Of a stretch of 64,000 nucleotides of DNA, positions 54,353 to 63,258 are shown piece after piece. The DNA comes from Thermovibrio guaymasensis. Its GTDB lineage: Bacteria; Aquificota; Aquificia; Desulfurobacteriales; Desulfurobacteriaceae. The DNA lies in NCBI RefSeq assembly GCF_003633715.1, contig NZ_RBIE01000002.1:124001-188000 (forward strand). The letters run 5' to 3'. Below the pieces are notes generated by a model that worked only from the letters and a program-made list of their open reading frames with translations, ran no database searches and was not told the DNA's origin. Every line of letters begins with the position of its first letter. Position 1 is the stretch's first letter. Both the position numbers and the translations under genes were made by a program.

Positions 54353-57300
54353 TTAGTTCTTCTTCCTCTTCCTTCCGATGAAGAGACCAAGTAGACCTGA
54401 AAGGAGAGCTCCAAGGTTAGCTAAGCCGCTGGTTGCACTCTGAGGAGCTCCAATTGAACAACCGCCACCTCCACCGCCACCGCTTGAGGAGGAAGTTGAA
54501 GCAGTTGAAACTGAGGAAGAAGCACTTCCAACAACTGCAAAGTAGCTGAGCCTCTGCCTTGCAAAGGTTACGTATGGGTTTTCAGGATCAACGTTAAACT
54601 CAGTTAGCTTAATCCAGCTACGGCCGTCTTCACTTACCATAACGGCAACTTTTCCTGAAACCTTTGAAGGATTGTACTTAATGGTAAATGTAACTGGCGA
54701 GTTGAACTTGTTGTCTTTAGTATGAATGTCAAAAATGTCGGTAGCTAAAACAGGCTCTCTAATTCCTTCCTCCTTGGCTTTTTCAAGGGCACCCTCTTCA
54801 AGTTTAGGATCCTCAACTTTTTCAACTTTAACTGCTGTAGGAACTTCAACTGCTCCAGGTTGTGCAGAAATCGCAATCTCTTCGCTTTCCGGCCCGGTAA
54901 CTGTTCCATCCGGTGTTAGTAGGAAGTAACCGGCGTACTCTTTACTCTCAACAGGAACGGAGGTAAACCTTGCCATTGCTCCTTGAGTTATAACGAACTT
55001 ACCGTCCTTTACTTTAACTCCCTCTGGAACCTTCCAGTATCCGGCCTCTTTAGACTCCTTAATTGCCTCATCCGGTAGGGCGTAGGGAGCTAAGGTAATC
55101 TCCCTTCCTGCCTTCTCATCCCCACTCAAAACTGCAGGGCTGAGTCTGTTCTTACTTTCATCTTCACTGTGGCAAGCGTTACAGGAGAATACCCCGCTCT
55201 TCCTTGCACCGAGGGAGTACTCCTTCGGTAAAACTCCATGGTCAACTCCAAAGGGCGCAGTAAAGAAGAGGATTACTGGGTCGTGAGGATGGTCAGGGTC
55301 CTCAGCCTCAAGAACCTGCTTCAGAGCCTCCTTCATAGCCCTATACTCTTGGTCCGTGTTAATCTCAGGCTGGCCGTCACCATTATCATCGTCAATGTAG
55401 TCAGGAAGACCTCCGGGGTTCCCCTTAACCCAGTGAATTTTGAACGCAAACTTGTGGGTGTTAGGATCAATCGTTATACCCGGAACGCTCTTTTCCGGCT
55501 CTTCCGGATCAACGGTTGAGCATCCTAGAGGTTTACCGCTGCTATCATAAGCAGTTCCGTCAATTACCATGTTCATTTCCCTTGAGTAGAGGGCTCTTCC
55601 GGTCTTCGCATCAACCCAGGTTATAACCTGAATCGGGTTAATTAGACCGGCCTTAACAACGTCCTGACCGTCATCTCCAACCGTGTGCCTCCTGATGATT
55701 ACCGGCTCCCACCTCCACGGGAAGAGGCCTTTTTTAATCTCCCAAGCGCCGAATGAGCTATTGTTTACCCTCATTTGAGCCCTGTACGGGTCCATATCAA
55801 TACTTGTTATTGGCAAGAGAGTATCGTTCCCGTCGTTAGTCGTCTGCGCTATTACGTAGGAGAAGTTTAGGCCGTAAGTTGGAGAAGGTCCGAAAGCCGG
55901 AATTGCCCACTCAGGTGGAAACTGACTGATTTTAATGTTGCCGTTTTCAACCGTTAGGTTCATAAACCTGTTGTCAAACTGGTTAACGTATCCCATTGAA
56001 TCGTCAAAGAACCTGAAGGTCCAGTAGGTTTTAAAGGGTATGTGGCATACCTGGCACATAATTGAGGAGATGTGGGCCTCTGCAGCAGGTCCAAACCAGT
56101 TTTCGTGAACCTTTGCAGCTGCCTTGTCTGAACCCCAGTGACACTTCTCGCAGGTCTGAACTGAAGGGTTGTAGTCAAGTGCTGGCATAACCTCACCGGC
56201 AGGGTCGTTCCCCTTTAGGAAGTTGTGGGGATTGTGCTTTAACTTCTCCTCCTCGCTAAGGTTGTCCTGGCCGTGACATGAGAGACAGCTGAGATCTCCC
56301 TTTTCACTGTCAAAGTGAACGTCGTAACCTACAGGAAGGCCTTCCGTTGCGCTTAAATCGGTGTTGATTTCCCCGTTTGAGTCAATGGCTATCGGAGCAA
56401 CTGACGCATCGTTCTCGTGCTCCTCAGGAGCGTAAACCGCTGCTCTCTTAACTACGTCTGCTCCAAGGCCGATAATTCCCCTCCTTACGTACCAAGAAGG
56501 GAAGAAATTCTGGCCGTCAGGAGTCCACTTATTTCCTGTATCGGGAATTGCAAAGTGGCACTGGGCACACATAAGCCCCAGGTCCTTATCGCCACTTCCG
56601 GTGTGGTACTTTGAAACTCCATTCTCTTTTGAGCTATCCGGCTTAGCAAGTGAATAGGCTCCTGACGTTTCAAGTATGGGAAGGTCAACGTTTGAAAGGT
56701 CAACATCTGAAGCATAGTAAGTTTTAGCTTCAAACTGGCCCGTCTGTGGATCCTTTTTGAGGACGACAAAGGCAAGTGGTTTAGTTGGATCGTTAGGGTT
56801 TGCTACTCCCATGAGAGTTCCAGAGTCTGCCCAACCGAAGAAGAAACCAGCCCTTGCAAGGTTAACGATTTTTGCCTTTTCATTAGGGTCAAAGGGCTTA
56901 TAAGAAAAGCCGCTGCTCATATCCGTTTGCCTTACGTAGAAACCACCTCCAACGTAAGGCTGCCCCTCAACCGTTGACTCGTAGAAGGCGTTCCTCAAGT
57001 AATCCCTTGCGGAGAAGTTTGGAGCTCCAAGATCAACGTAGAAACTGTCAAAGAAAGATGAGAGCCTGTTTTTATTCTGAGAGTCGTTATAGGTAAACTT
57101 GTTACCACCAAAAGGAGTATAGTCAATCTCAAACGAAGAGGTATTACCGTGCCTTAAGTTTCCGGTAATCACTGCTACTGTATAGCTTTGAAGCTTCTGT
57201 TTAGTCTGCTGGTCAACATTACTCAAGTCAATTCCAGAGTGCTGAAGGCAGTAACCGACCACGTCTGAGTAGTAGAGGGAAACTAACCTCTCAAGTGGAT

Positions 57301-58306
57301 CAGAGTAAAAGGCTGCAGAATCTACCGTGTAGCCACTACTAATTTCATCACTTGTCAATTTTGGAGGAAATCCTAGGCTAACTTCAACAACTTTACCGTT
57401 AGGGTCCTTCTTAACAAATATGAAGACTCTCGGGTTTGCAGGAGTCGGATTTTCAGCCTTCCAACCGTTAGCAGTCTGAACAACTAAATTCTCTTTCTCT
57501 GCAAGGCTCCTTGAAGCGTGGCAGAGGAAACAGTCCGTATCAAGGACTCCAGACTTCTTCCAGTTAAACTTATGGGGCTTTCCTACGTAACCCCTTGCAT
57601 ACTCATCCTGGGTGTAAGAGAAAAGGTCCCCATCAACCTCTGAATCGCTGTAGTCTGCCTTTGAGAAGAAGCCCCTTCCATCCTTATCTTCGCTCCAGCT
57701 CTCCCCAACGTCGTGCCTCTCTCCCGTCTCCCTGTCAAACTCCATAATTCCACCGGAGTGACAAGCAGCACAGGTGAAAATCTTATCAGGAGTTCCTGCG
57801 TCAAAGGCGTAAGTAACGTTTCCTCTATAGTCTATCCCGTTGTTAAGCTCCGGAGCTAAACCTGGCTCCCTTGCTGGGTGTTTTGCCGCCAACTGGCGGT
57901 AGGAAGGAGGTCACCAGGCTCCATCATCACCAAAGGAGCGAATGAACTTACGCCAATCCTTCCCTTCAAGAACCCTCTTGGCTCCAAAGTCGTCGCTTAA
58001 CTCATCCCATCCCCTTCCTACGTGGTAAGCTGAGTGGATAGGACCGGGAGACTTAACACCTCCCTTCACGTTTCCAGTAATTTTGGGGTGGCAATAACCA
58101 CAGGTGGCCTCCCAGCTTACTGGAGCACCAGCACAGTACCTCTTCCCCCCCACAGTTATACAGTCATTTTCATTTAAAGTGTCAGCAATCTCATTTCCGT
58201 TAATGTCCCTTAAGGAAACTGATGGGTGAGAAAAGGCCTGAGCCGTTAGGGCCAGAAGGAAGGTAGAGCTCATCGTCAGAGCCCTCTTCCACCTAAAACT
58301 TTTCAT
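54353..58306 (-). CDS. Candidate selenocysteine-containing octaheme c-type cytochrome, UGA at codon 132, sorted by a Gly/Cys-tail
   Basis: One frame of 1318 codons from ATG 58306 to TAA 54353, broken only by TGA at 57913-57911. Codons 1-131 hold a signal peptide (~1-25) and one heme site, CGYCH (Cys69-His73). After the TGA the frame continues PPSYRQLAAKHPAREPGLAP and holds seven more CxxCH sites: CAACH, CFLCH, CAQCH, CLSCH, CEKCH, CQVCH and CNACH (total eight). The second part alone would begin at a TTG with no ribosome site and no signal peptide, useless for a c-type cytochrome. The C-terminus is Ser/Gly-rich, then Cys, a hydrophobic helix and RKRKK: a Cys-containing sorting signal like JDVT- or Synergist-CTERM, suggesting surface anchoring. 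A strong AGGAGG precedes the ATG. A nonsense mutation or sequencing error is the main alternative. Confidence 0.72.
57866..57913 (-). promoter_or_regulatory. Candidate bacterial SECIS hairpin after the in-frame UGA
   Basis: The UGA (57913-57911) is followed by C, a weak stop context. Sixteen bases later comes the loop AGUU (57894-57891), closed by a perfect five-pair stem CCGCC/GGCGG (57899-57895 with 57890-57886). The loop has G in its second place, and the distance and stem size fit the usual description of bacterial SECIS elements. A lower stem CUCCUU (57909-57904) can pair with AAGGGAG (57872-57866) across an uneven internal loop. Confidence 0.55.
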
Positions 58307-58372
58307 TGTCCCCTCCTAATTAGAGCAATTTAAAGTTTATTTTAATTAGATTTTTAGAAAATTCAATATTAC

Positions 58373-58389
58373 TTTTTATTGAATAAAAA
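58373..58389. repeat. AT palindrome A upstream of the cytochrome (7-1-7 layout)
   Basis: The 17-base TTTTTATTGAATAAAAA is a perfect inverted repeat with a single central base. Its 15-base core TTTTATTNAATAAAA is repeated 52 bases away at 58425-58441. The 7-1-7 arrangement is that of Fur/PerR-family boxes, but the sequence is low in complexity. Confidence 0.5.
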
Positions 58390-58424
58390 AATCATAATGA
58401 ATGACTCTTAAGAAAATAAAGTTT

Positions 58425-58441
58425 GTTTTATTAAATAAAAC
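58425..58441. repeat. AT palindrome B upstream of the cytochrome (7-1-7 layout)
   Basis: GTTTTATTAAATAAAAC shares the core TTTTATTNAATAAAA with palindrome A; the centres are 52 bases (about five helical turns) apart. It also lies 18 bases past the prfB stop, so it could act as a weak terminator hairpin, although no T-run follows it. Confidence 0.5.
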
Positions 58442-58458
58442 GAAAAAGGGAAAGAGAC

Positions 58459-59578
58459 CTACTCCTCTCCCTCCGAAGCCTTTTTCTTAAGGTAGGCCTC
58501 TATAAACTGGTCAATATCACCGTCCATTACAGAGTTTACGTTGGAAGTCTCAACGCCGGTTCTCAGGTCTTTTACCATCTTATACGGGTGAAAAACGTAA
58601 GAGCGTATCTGATTACCCCAGGCTATACTCTTATGTTCTCCCCTTGCCTGGGCAATTTTCTCCTCCCTCTTCCTCCTCTCATACTCGTAGAGGCGAGCCT
58701 TTAAAATCTTCATTGCCCTTTGTCTGTTCTGTATCTGAGAACGTTCACTCTGGCAAGTTACAACTATCCCAGTTGGAAGGTGTGTAATCCTTACTGCTGA
58801 GTCCGTTGTGTTTACGTGCTGCCCCCCTGCACCTGAGGAGCGGTAGGTATCTATCTTTAGGTCTTCCTCCCTTATCTCAATATCTATCTCATCCTCAATC
58901 TCTGGGACGACAATTACTCCACAGAAGGAGGTATGCCTTCTGGCGTTTGAATCAAAGGGAGAAATCCTTACGAGCCTGTGGGTTCCATGTTCAGCCCTGA
59001 GTAAGCCGTATGCATAGGGCCCTTTTATAAGGAGGGTTGCACTCTTAATTCCGGCCTCTTCGTTCTCTTGAAGGTCAAGGATTTCCACATCATATCCCTT
59101 CCTCTCTGCCCACCTAGTGTACATTCTCATGAGCATCTGGGCCCAGTCGCAGGACTCCGTTCCGCCTGCACCGGCGTGAATGGTCACTATCGCGTTGTTC
59201 TTATCAAACTCCCCCGATAAAACTTTCTTTATCTCAAGCTTTTCAAGTTTTTCCTCTACCTCTTTTAGTAAACCTTCAGCCTCGTTAAGGAGGGAAGTTT
59301 CACCTTCCTCTTCCGCCATCTCTATCAGGACTTCAACCTCTTCAACTTTCTCCTCAACGTCCTTAACGGAGGAAATCTCTCCCTCTATCCTGTTTCTCTC
59401 CATTGAAACTTTCTGGGCCCTCTGGGAGTCACTCCAGAAGTCTGGAGAGGACATCTCCTCCTCAAGTTCCCTTAACCGTTTCTCAAGCTGGGGAAGGTCA
59501 AAAATACCCCCTTACTTCCGATAGTTTCTCCTTAACCTTTGAGAGCTCCTCCTTTAAATCCTGAACCTTCTCTATCAT
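58459..59578 (-). CDS. prfB: Peptide chain release factor 2 with programmed +1 frameshift
   Basis: The ORF starts at ATG 59578 (MIEKVQDLKEELSKVKEKL) and meets an in-frame TGA at codon 27. A +1 shift at TTT joins it to the main frame (DLPQLEKRLRELEEEMSSP), giving 372 residues, close to E. coli RF2 (365). The main part carries GAGGTESCDWAQMLMRMY, the stop-codon reading region with SPFDSNARRHTSF, and the catalytic GGQ motif (SSGAGGQHVNTTDSAVR). RF2 reads UGA and UAA; frameshifting rises when RF2 is scarce, an autoregulatory loop known across bacteria. Confidence 0.96.
59497..59512 (-). promoter_or_regulatory. prfB +1 frameshift site
   Basis: AGGGGGTATTTTTGAC: an internal Shine-Dalgarno-like AGGGGG, three bases, the slippery codon TTT, then TGA and C. 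It matches the classical AGGGGGTATCTTTGAC with TTT in place of CTT. The reading passes from codon 26 to GAC by skipping the T of TGA. Confidence 0.93.
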
Positions 59579-59611
59579 AAAACTTCCTCCAGATTTTCTT
59601 CAGCTAATAAT

Positions 59612-60703
59612 TTACGCTTCTACTCTGTAAAGGCCCACCTTTATTCCACCGTTATCAAAGTAAGTAACCATCTCACTATCGGGACTGACTTCTCTAGCAA
59701 GGTTCCTATCTGGAGAGAGGAAGTAAAGGCTATACTCTCTAAAGGAATGCCTCACCCAGTTCCCAAGCTGTCTGTATATAAGCTCTGTATTCTTATAGCT
59801 CAACCTCTTTCCGTAGGGAGGATTTGTAACAATAACTGCCCTTTCAAAACTTAAATGGGGAAAAGATAAGTTCTTAAACTCTACCCACCTATCAACTCCC
59901 GCAGCCTTTGAATTTTCAACGGCCGAATCAACTGCAAGTGGGTCTATATCAAATCCAAGAATTGGAACATTCACCTTCCTTACTTTACTTAGAGCTTCCT
60001 CCTTTAAGGCCTCCCAGAGTCCTCTATCAAAGTTTTCCCACTTCATAAAGGCAAATTCCCTCTTTATCTCGGGAGGGATATTTGCAGCTATCAGTGCAGC
60101 TTCTATAGGAATTGTTCCCGAACCGCAGAAGGGGTCTATGAAAGGGACCTCTCCCCTCCAGCCCGAGATTAGAACCATTGCGGCAGCAAGGTTTTCCCTT
60201 AAAGGGGCTTCAACGTCTTTAACCCTGTAGCCCCGCTTGTGGAGGAGAGCTCCCGAGCTGTTTATACTTATAGTGCAGACGTCATTTTCAAACCTAACTA
60301 TTACGCTCGTTCCCTCATCCTCGTAGGTCGTTAAGGGCGGTGTAAAGCCTAAGGCTTGACCTATTGCCTTTAAAACCCTCTCCTCAATTGCCTTCGTATG
60401 GTAGAGCTTTGAGTGGCGGGAGGTCGCCCTAATCTTTATCGGGAGCTCCCTCGTTATAAAACCCTTCCAGGGACACTTTGAAGCCTTCCTTACAAGTTCT
60501 CCAAAGTGCTTTGCCCTAAAGGTACACAGCCTAACTAAAACCCTGCTGGCGCCCCTAAGCCAAAGGTTCGTTAAGTAAACCTCCCTTAAACCTCCCTCAA
60601 ACTCAACTCCTCCGGGAACAACCTTTCCATCAATACCAAGCTCCTTCAACTCCCCATTAGTCACTTCCTCTAAACCCGGCTGTGCCACTGCAAAGAGCTT
60701 CAA
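59612..60703 (-). CDS. THUMP-domain RNA N2-guanine methyltransferase, RlmL/YpsC-like
   Basis: 363 residues: an N-terminal ferredoxin-like/THUMP region (~1-160; AVAQPGLEEVTNGELKELGI) and a Rossmann methylase. The SAM loop is in FIDPFCGSGTIPIEAALIAA, the acidic strand in ILGFDIDPLAVDSAVEN, and the catalytic motif NPPYGKRL (NPPY). The family methylates guanine in 23S rRNA (G2445 in E. coli) or tRNA. It overlaps lpxB by four bases. Confidence 0.87.
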   Translation of the reverse strand: MKLFAVAQPGLEEVTNGELKELGIDGKVVPGGVEFEGGLREVYLTNLWLRGASRVLVRLCTFRAKHFGELVRKASKCPWKGFITRELPIKIRATSRHSKLYHTKAIEERVLKAIGQALGFTPPLTTYEDEGTSVIVRFENDVCTISINSSGALLHKRGYRVKDVEAPLRENLAAAMVLISGWRGEVPFIDPFCGSGTIPIEAALIAANIPPEIKREFAFMKWENFDRGLWEALKEEALSKVRKVNVPILGFDIDPLAVDSAVENSKAAGVDRWVEFKNLSFPHLSFERAVIVTNPPYGKRLSYKNTELIYRQLGNWVRHSFREYSLYFLSPDRNLAREVSPDSEMVTYFDNGGIKVGLYRVEA

Positions 60704-61788
60704 CTTAACTCCTCCAAAATCTCTTCAGCCAAACGCTTAAAACAGTTTCCCTTTAATTTATTAACAACCTCCTCCCTCAAAGCCTCCTTAATCTCATCCC
60801 TCTTCCTATCAACCTCCTCAAGGGCCCTCAAAATCTCCTTCGGCTCCACCCTATCCTGAAGGAGCTCCGGAAGGACCTCCCTACCTGCAATTATGTTTGG
60901 AAGAGAAACAAATTTGGTCTTAACAACCTTTCTTGCAACCCAGTAAGTTAAGGGATTAAGCCTATAAACGACAACGTGGGGAAGATTAAGGAGGGCCGCT
61001 TCAAGGGAAGCTGTCCCGGAGGCTATCACTCCTAAACGGGAGTTAGACATAAGGTCGTAGCGCAAGCTCTCCGGTAGAAGTTTAACCGACGGGTTAATCC
61101 TATCCCTTCTTAGCTTTACTCTGTGAAAATCAACGGTTGAAGCAACTGGAATTGCCCAGTTTCCCTTAAAAACCTTTGAAGTTTCAAGGAGGGGTTTTAG
61201 TAGGTAACTAATTTCACTTTCGCGACTTCCCGGAAGTAAACAGTAAAGCTCTTCACTTAAACCGGTATTTTTAGAGAGCTCCTCTTTAGTTAAAGAGGGC
61301 TTAACGATATCAAAGAGGGGATTTCCTATAAAGGTCGCCTCAACTCCAAAACCCCTGTAGAAGTCAACCTCAAAGGGGAAGATAACAAAGAGCCTATCAA
61401 CAAGCTCCCTTATTTTCTTTACTCTCCCCTCTCCCCAGGCCCACAGCTTTGGAGGAATGAAGTAAAGGACCTTTATTCCCCTCTTCTTGGACTCCTGGGC
61501 AACTTTAAGGTTGAACCCCGGAAAGTCTATGAGGAGAACCGCTTCTGGCTTCTCCCTATCAAGAAACTCACTGATTAACTTTTTAGCCTTTAGTATTCTC
61601 GGAACCTTCCTTAAAACCTCAAAGAGGCCAAAGGCCGTTATCTCTTTTGAGTCGTAAATCCTCTCAACTCCGCTTACTTTCCTGTGGAAAACCCCGTAGA
61701 GCTTCAAACTGGGAGAGAGCTCCCTCGCAATCCTCTCACCGTAAATTGAGCCTGAGAGCTCCCCCGTCACTATGAGGAGTTTCTTCAT
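60700..61788 (-). CDS. lpxB: Lipid-A-disaccharide synthase
   Basis: 362 residues, slightly short of the usual ~380. TGELSGSIYGERIARELS is the family start (GExSGD has become GELSGS), then LLIDFPGFNLKVAQ, YFIPPKLWAWGEGRVKK, FIGNPLFD, LLPGSRESEISYLLKPL, VIASGTASLEAALLNLPHVVVYR and LPNIIAG. It joins UDP-diacylglucosamine and lipid X in outer-membrane lipid A. It shows the cell is Gram-negative with lipid A. It lies between trpG and the rRNA methylase. Confidence 0.94.
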   Translation of the reverse strand: MKKLLIVTGELSGSIYGERIARELSPSLKLYGVFHRKVSGVERIYDSKEITAFGLFEVLRKVPRILKAKKLISEFLDREKPEAVLLIDFPGFNLKVAQESKKRGIKVLYFIPPKLWAWGEGRVKKIRELVDRLFVIFPFEVDFYRGFGVEATFIGNPLFDIVKPSLTKEELSKNTGLSEELYCLLPGSRESEISYLLKPLLETSKVFKGNWAIPVASTVDFHRVKLRRDRINPSVKLLPESLRYDLMSNSRLGVIASGTASLEAALLNLPHVVVYRLNPLTYWVARKVVKTKFVSLPNIIAGREVLPELLQDRVEPKEILRALEEVDRKRDEIKEALREEVVNKLKGNCFKRLAEEILEELS

Positions 61789-61790
61789 AG

Positions 61791-62360
61791 TTAGATTAGC
61801 TTTAAGAAGTTTTCAATTATCTTTATTCCATCTTCAGTTAAGATTGACTCCGGGTGAAACTGAACTCCGTATATGGGGTACTCTTTATGCCTTATTCCCA
61901 TTATCTCCCCGTCATCCTCACTTTCGGCGGTTACTAAGAGCTCCGGCGGCAAGCTCTCCCTATCTATCACCAGCGAGTGGTACCTTATTGCAGAAAAGGG
62001 GTTTTTCATACCCTCAAAGAGGTACTTACCGTCGTGTAGAACGTTTGAAGCCTTCCCGTGCATTAACTTCTTAGCCCTAACTATCCTTGCCCCGAAGGCA
62101 AAACCTATCGATTGGTGGCCGAGACATATACCCAGAATTGGAACTTTCCCAGCAAAGTGTCTTATCGCCTCAACGGAAACTCCAGCCTCTCTAGGGGTAC
62201 AGGGGCCAGGAGATATGATAAGGGCCTCCGGTCTCTTCCTCTCTATCTCATCAACGGTTATCCTATCGTTCCTGTAGACCTCAATGTCAGCCCCTAGCTT
62301 GCCGAAGTACTGGACTACGTTGTAGGTAAAGGAATCGTAGTTGTCTATCATCAAAATCAT
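61791..62360 (-). CDS. trpG: Anthranilate/aminodeoxychorismate synthase glutamine amidotransferase
   Basis: About 189 residues from the ATG at 62360 (AAAGGAG upstream). A class-I amidotransferase: [29 protein letters not shown], nucleophile Cys in [14 protein letters not shown], and the His-Glu dyad in [14 protein letters not shown]. It gives ammonia to TrpE (tryptophan) or PabB (folate); the same protein often serves both. No trpE or pabB is in this window, so the assignment between the two is open. Confidence 0.9.
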   Translation of the reverse strand: MILMIDNYDSFTYNVVQYFGKLGADIEVYRNDRITVDEIERKRPEALIISPGPCTPREAGVSVEAIRHFAGKVPILGICLGHQSIGFAFGARIVRAKKLMHGKASNVLHDGKYLFEGMKNPFSAIRYHSLVIDRESLPPELLVTAESEDDGEIMGIRHKEYPIYGVQFHPESILTEDGIKIIENFLKLI

Positions 62361-62364
62361 CACC

Positions 62365-63195
62365 TTACTCCTTTAAAGAGGTACATATTTTCTCTCCCCA
62401 GCTAGATAAGGCTTTTACGTAATTTCCCTCCGGAAGCGGATTGAGAATAAGGACCTTTGCTCCTACTTCCCTTGCAACGGTTTCGGGAACTTTCCTATCA
62501 GCAAAAACCTCACCTATTACAAGCTTTGCACCCTCTTTTTTAGCTTCTTCAATAACTTCCTTCAACCTCTCTGGAGTTATCCTCTCTTCGGGAGTCCTGG
62601 CTATTTCAATTACCCTAAGCCCGAAGGTTTCTAAAAGGGGCTTCCATACGGGGTGGTAGATTACAACGGCCCTACTCTTTGCACCCTTAAGGCAGGAACC
62701 TATCCTACCGACAAGCTGATCAATCATAGCAGCGTAGTCTTCAGCCCTCTTTGTGTAGTAAGTTTCCTTCTTCGGATAGAAAGCCGTTAACCTCCGTGCA
62801 ACTTCAAAGTAAACCTCCTCCATAAGGATAGGGTTCATCCAGAGGTGATAGCCGGGCTCCTTAACCTTCGGGTACTTCTTTGAAAAGAGGGCTCCAAGGT
62901 TCAGTACCTTATTCTCATCAACTCCCTTAAGGGCCCAGTCGTCCAAACCGAGGCCGTGAACTATTACCAGCGAAGCCTCCTTTTCAAGCTTTACGTCCGA
63001 AGGTTTTGGCTCGTAGCCGTGGGGGGAAACACCACTTTTTAAAATTGAGTGGTACCTAAAGTCCCTTCCCCCTATGTACTCTGCAACGCTCTTCCAGACT
63101 GGAAGAGTTGTCACTACAAGGGGTTTTCTGCTCTTTTCCTCAAAACACCCAAAGAGAAAAGCTAGACCCAGTAGAACAAAGACTAGTCTTTTCAT
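62365..63195 (-). CDS. ZnuA-like metal-binding lipoprotein (cluster A-I)
   Basis: 276 residues with a lipoprotein signal (LFGC, Cys near 17). Metal ligands fit ZnuA: His in [13 protein letters not shown], His in [16 protein letters not shown], His in [16 protein letters not shown], and Glu/Asp in [13 protein letters not shown]. Family members bring Zn2+ or Mn2+ to an ABC importer. The importer genes are not next to it; the gene directly upstream is carA, divergent. It leads the leftward unit that includes trpG and lpxB. Confidence 0.87.
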   Translation of the reverse strand: MKRLVFVLLGLAFLFGCFEEKSRKPLVVTTLPVWKSVAEYIGGRDFRYHSILKSGVSPHGYEPKPSDVKLEKEASLVIVHGLGLDDWALKGVDENKVLNLGALFSKKYPKVKEPGYHLWMNPILMEEVYFEVARRLTAFYPKKETYYTKRAEDYAAMIDQLVGRIGSCLKGAKSRAVVIYHPVWKPLLETFGLRVIEIARTPEERITPERLKEVIEEAKKEGAKLVIGEVFADRKVPETVAREVGAKVLILNPLPEGNYVKALSSWGEKICTSLKE

Positions 63196-63220
63196 TACTT
63201 TAACCTCCGCCAGCTGTCAC

Positions 63221-63229
63221 TGGTATAAT
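63221..63229 (+). promoter_or_regulatory. Extended -10 promoter element of carA
   Basis: TGG followed directly by TATAAT (63224-63229), the TGN extended -10 form. The -35 region (about 63201-63206, TAACCT) is poor, as is usual for extended -10 promoters. It ends 29 bases before the carA ATG. Confidence 0.5.
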
Positions 63230-63258
63230 TTAAGCCAATTTCCAAGTGGAGTAGGCAA

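Noticed and set aside
57887-57892. Independent translation of the second cytochrome part from TTG 57892
   Set aside because: No Shine-Dalgarno before it (only pyrimidines and a hairpin), and the product would lack a signal peptide needed for heme attachment.
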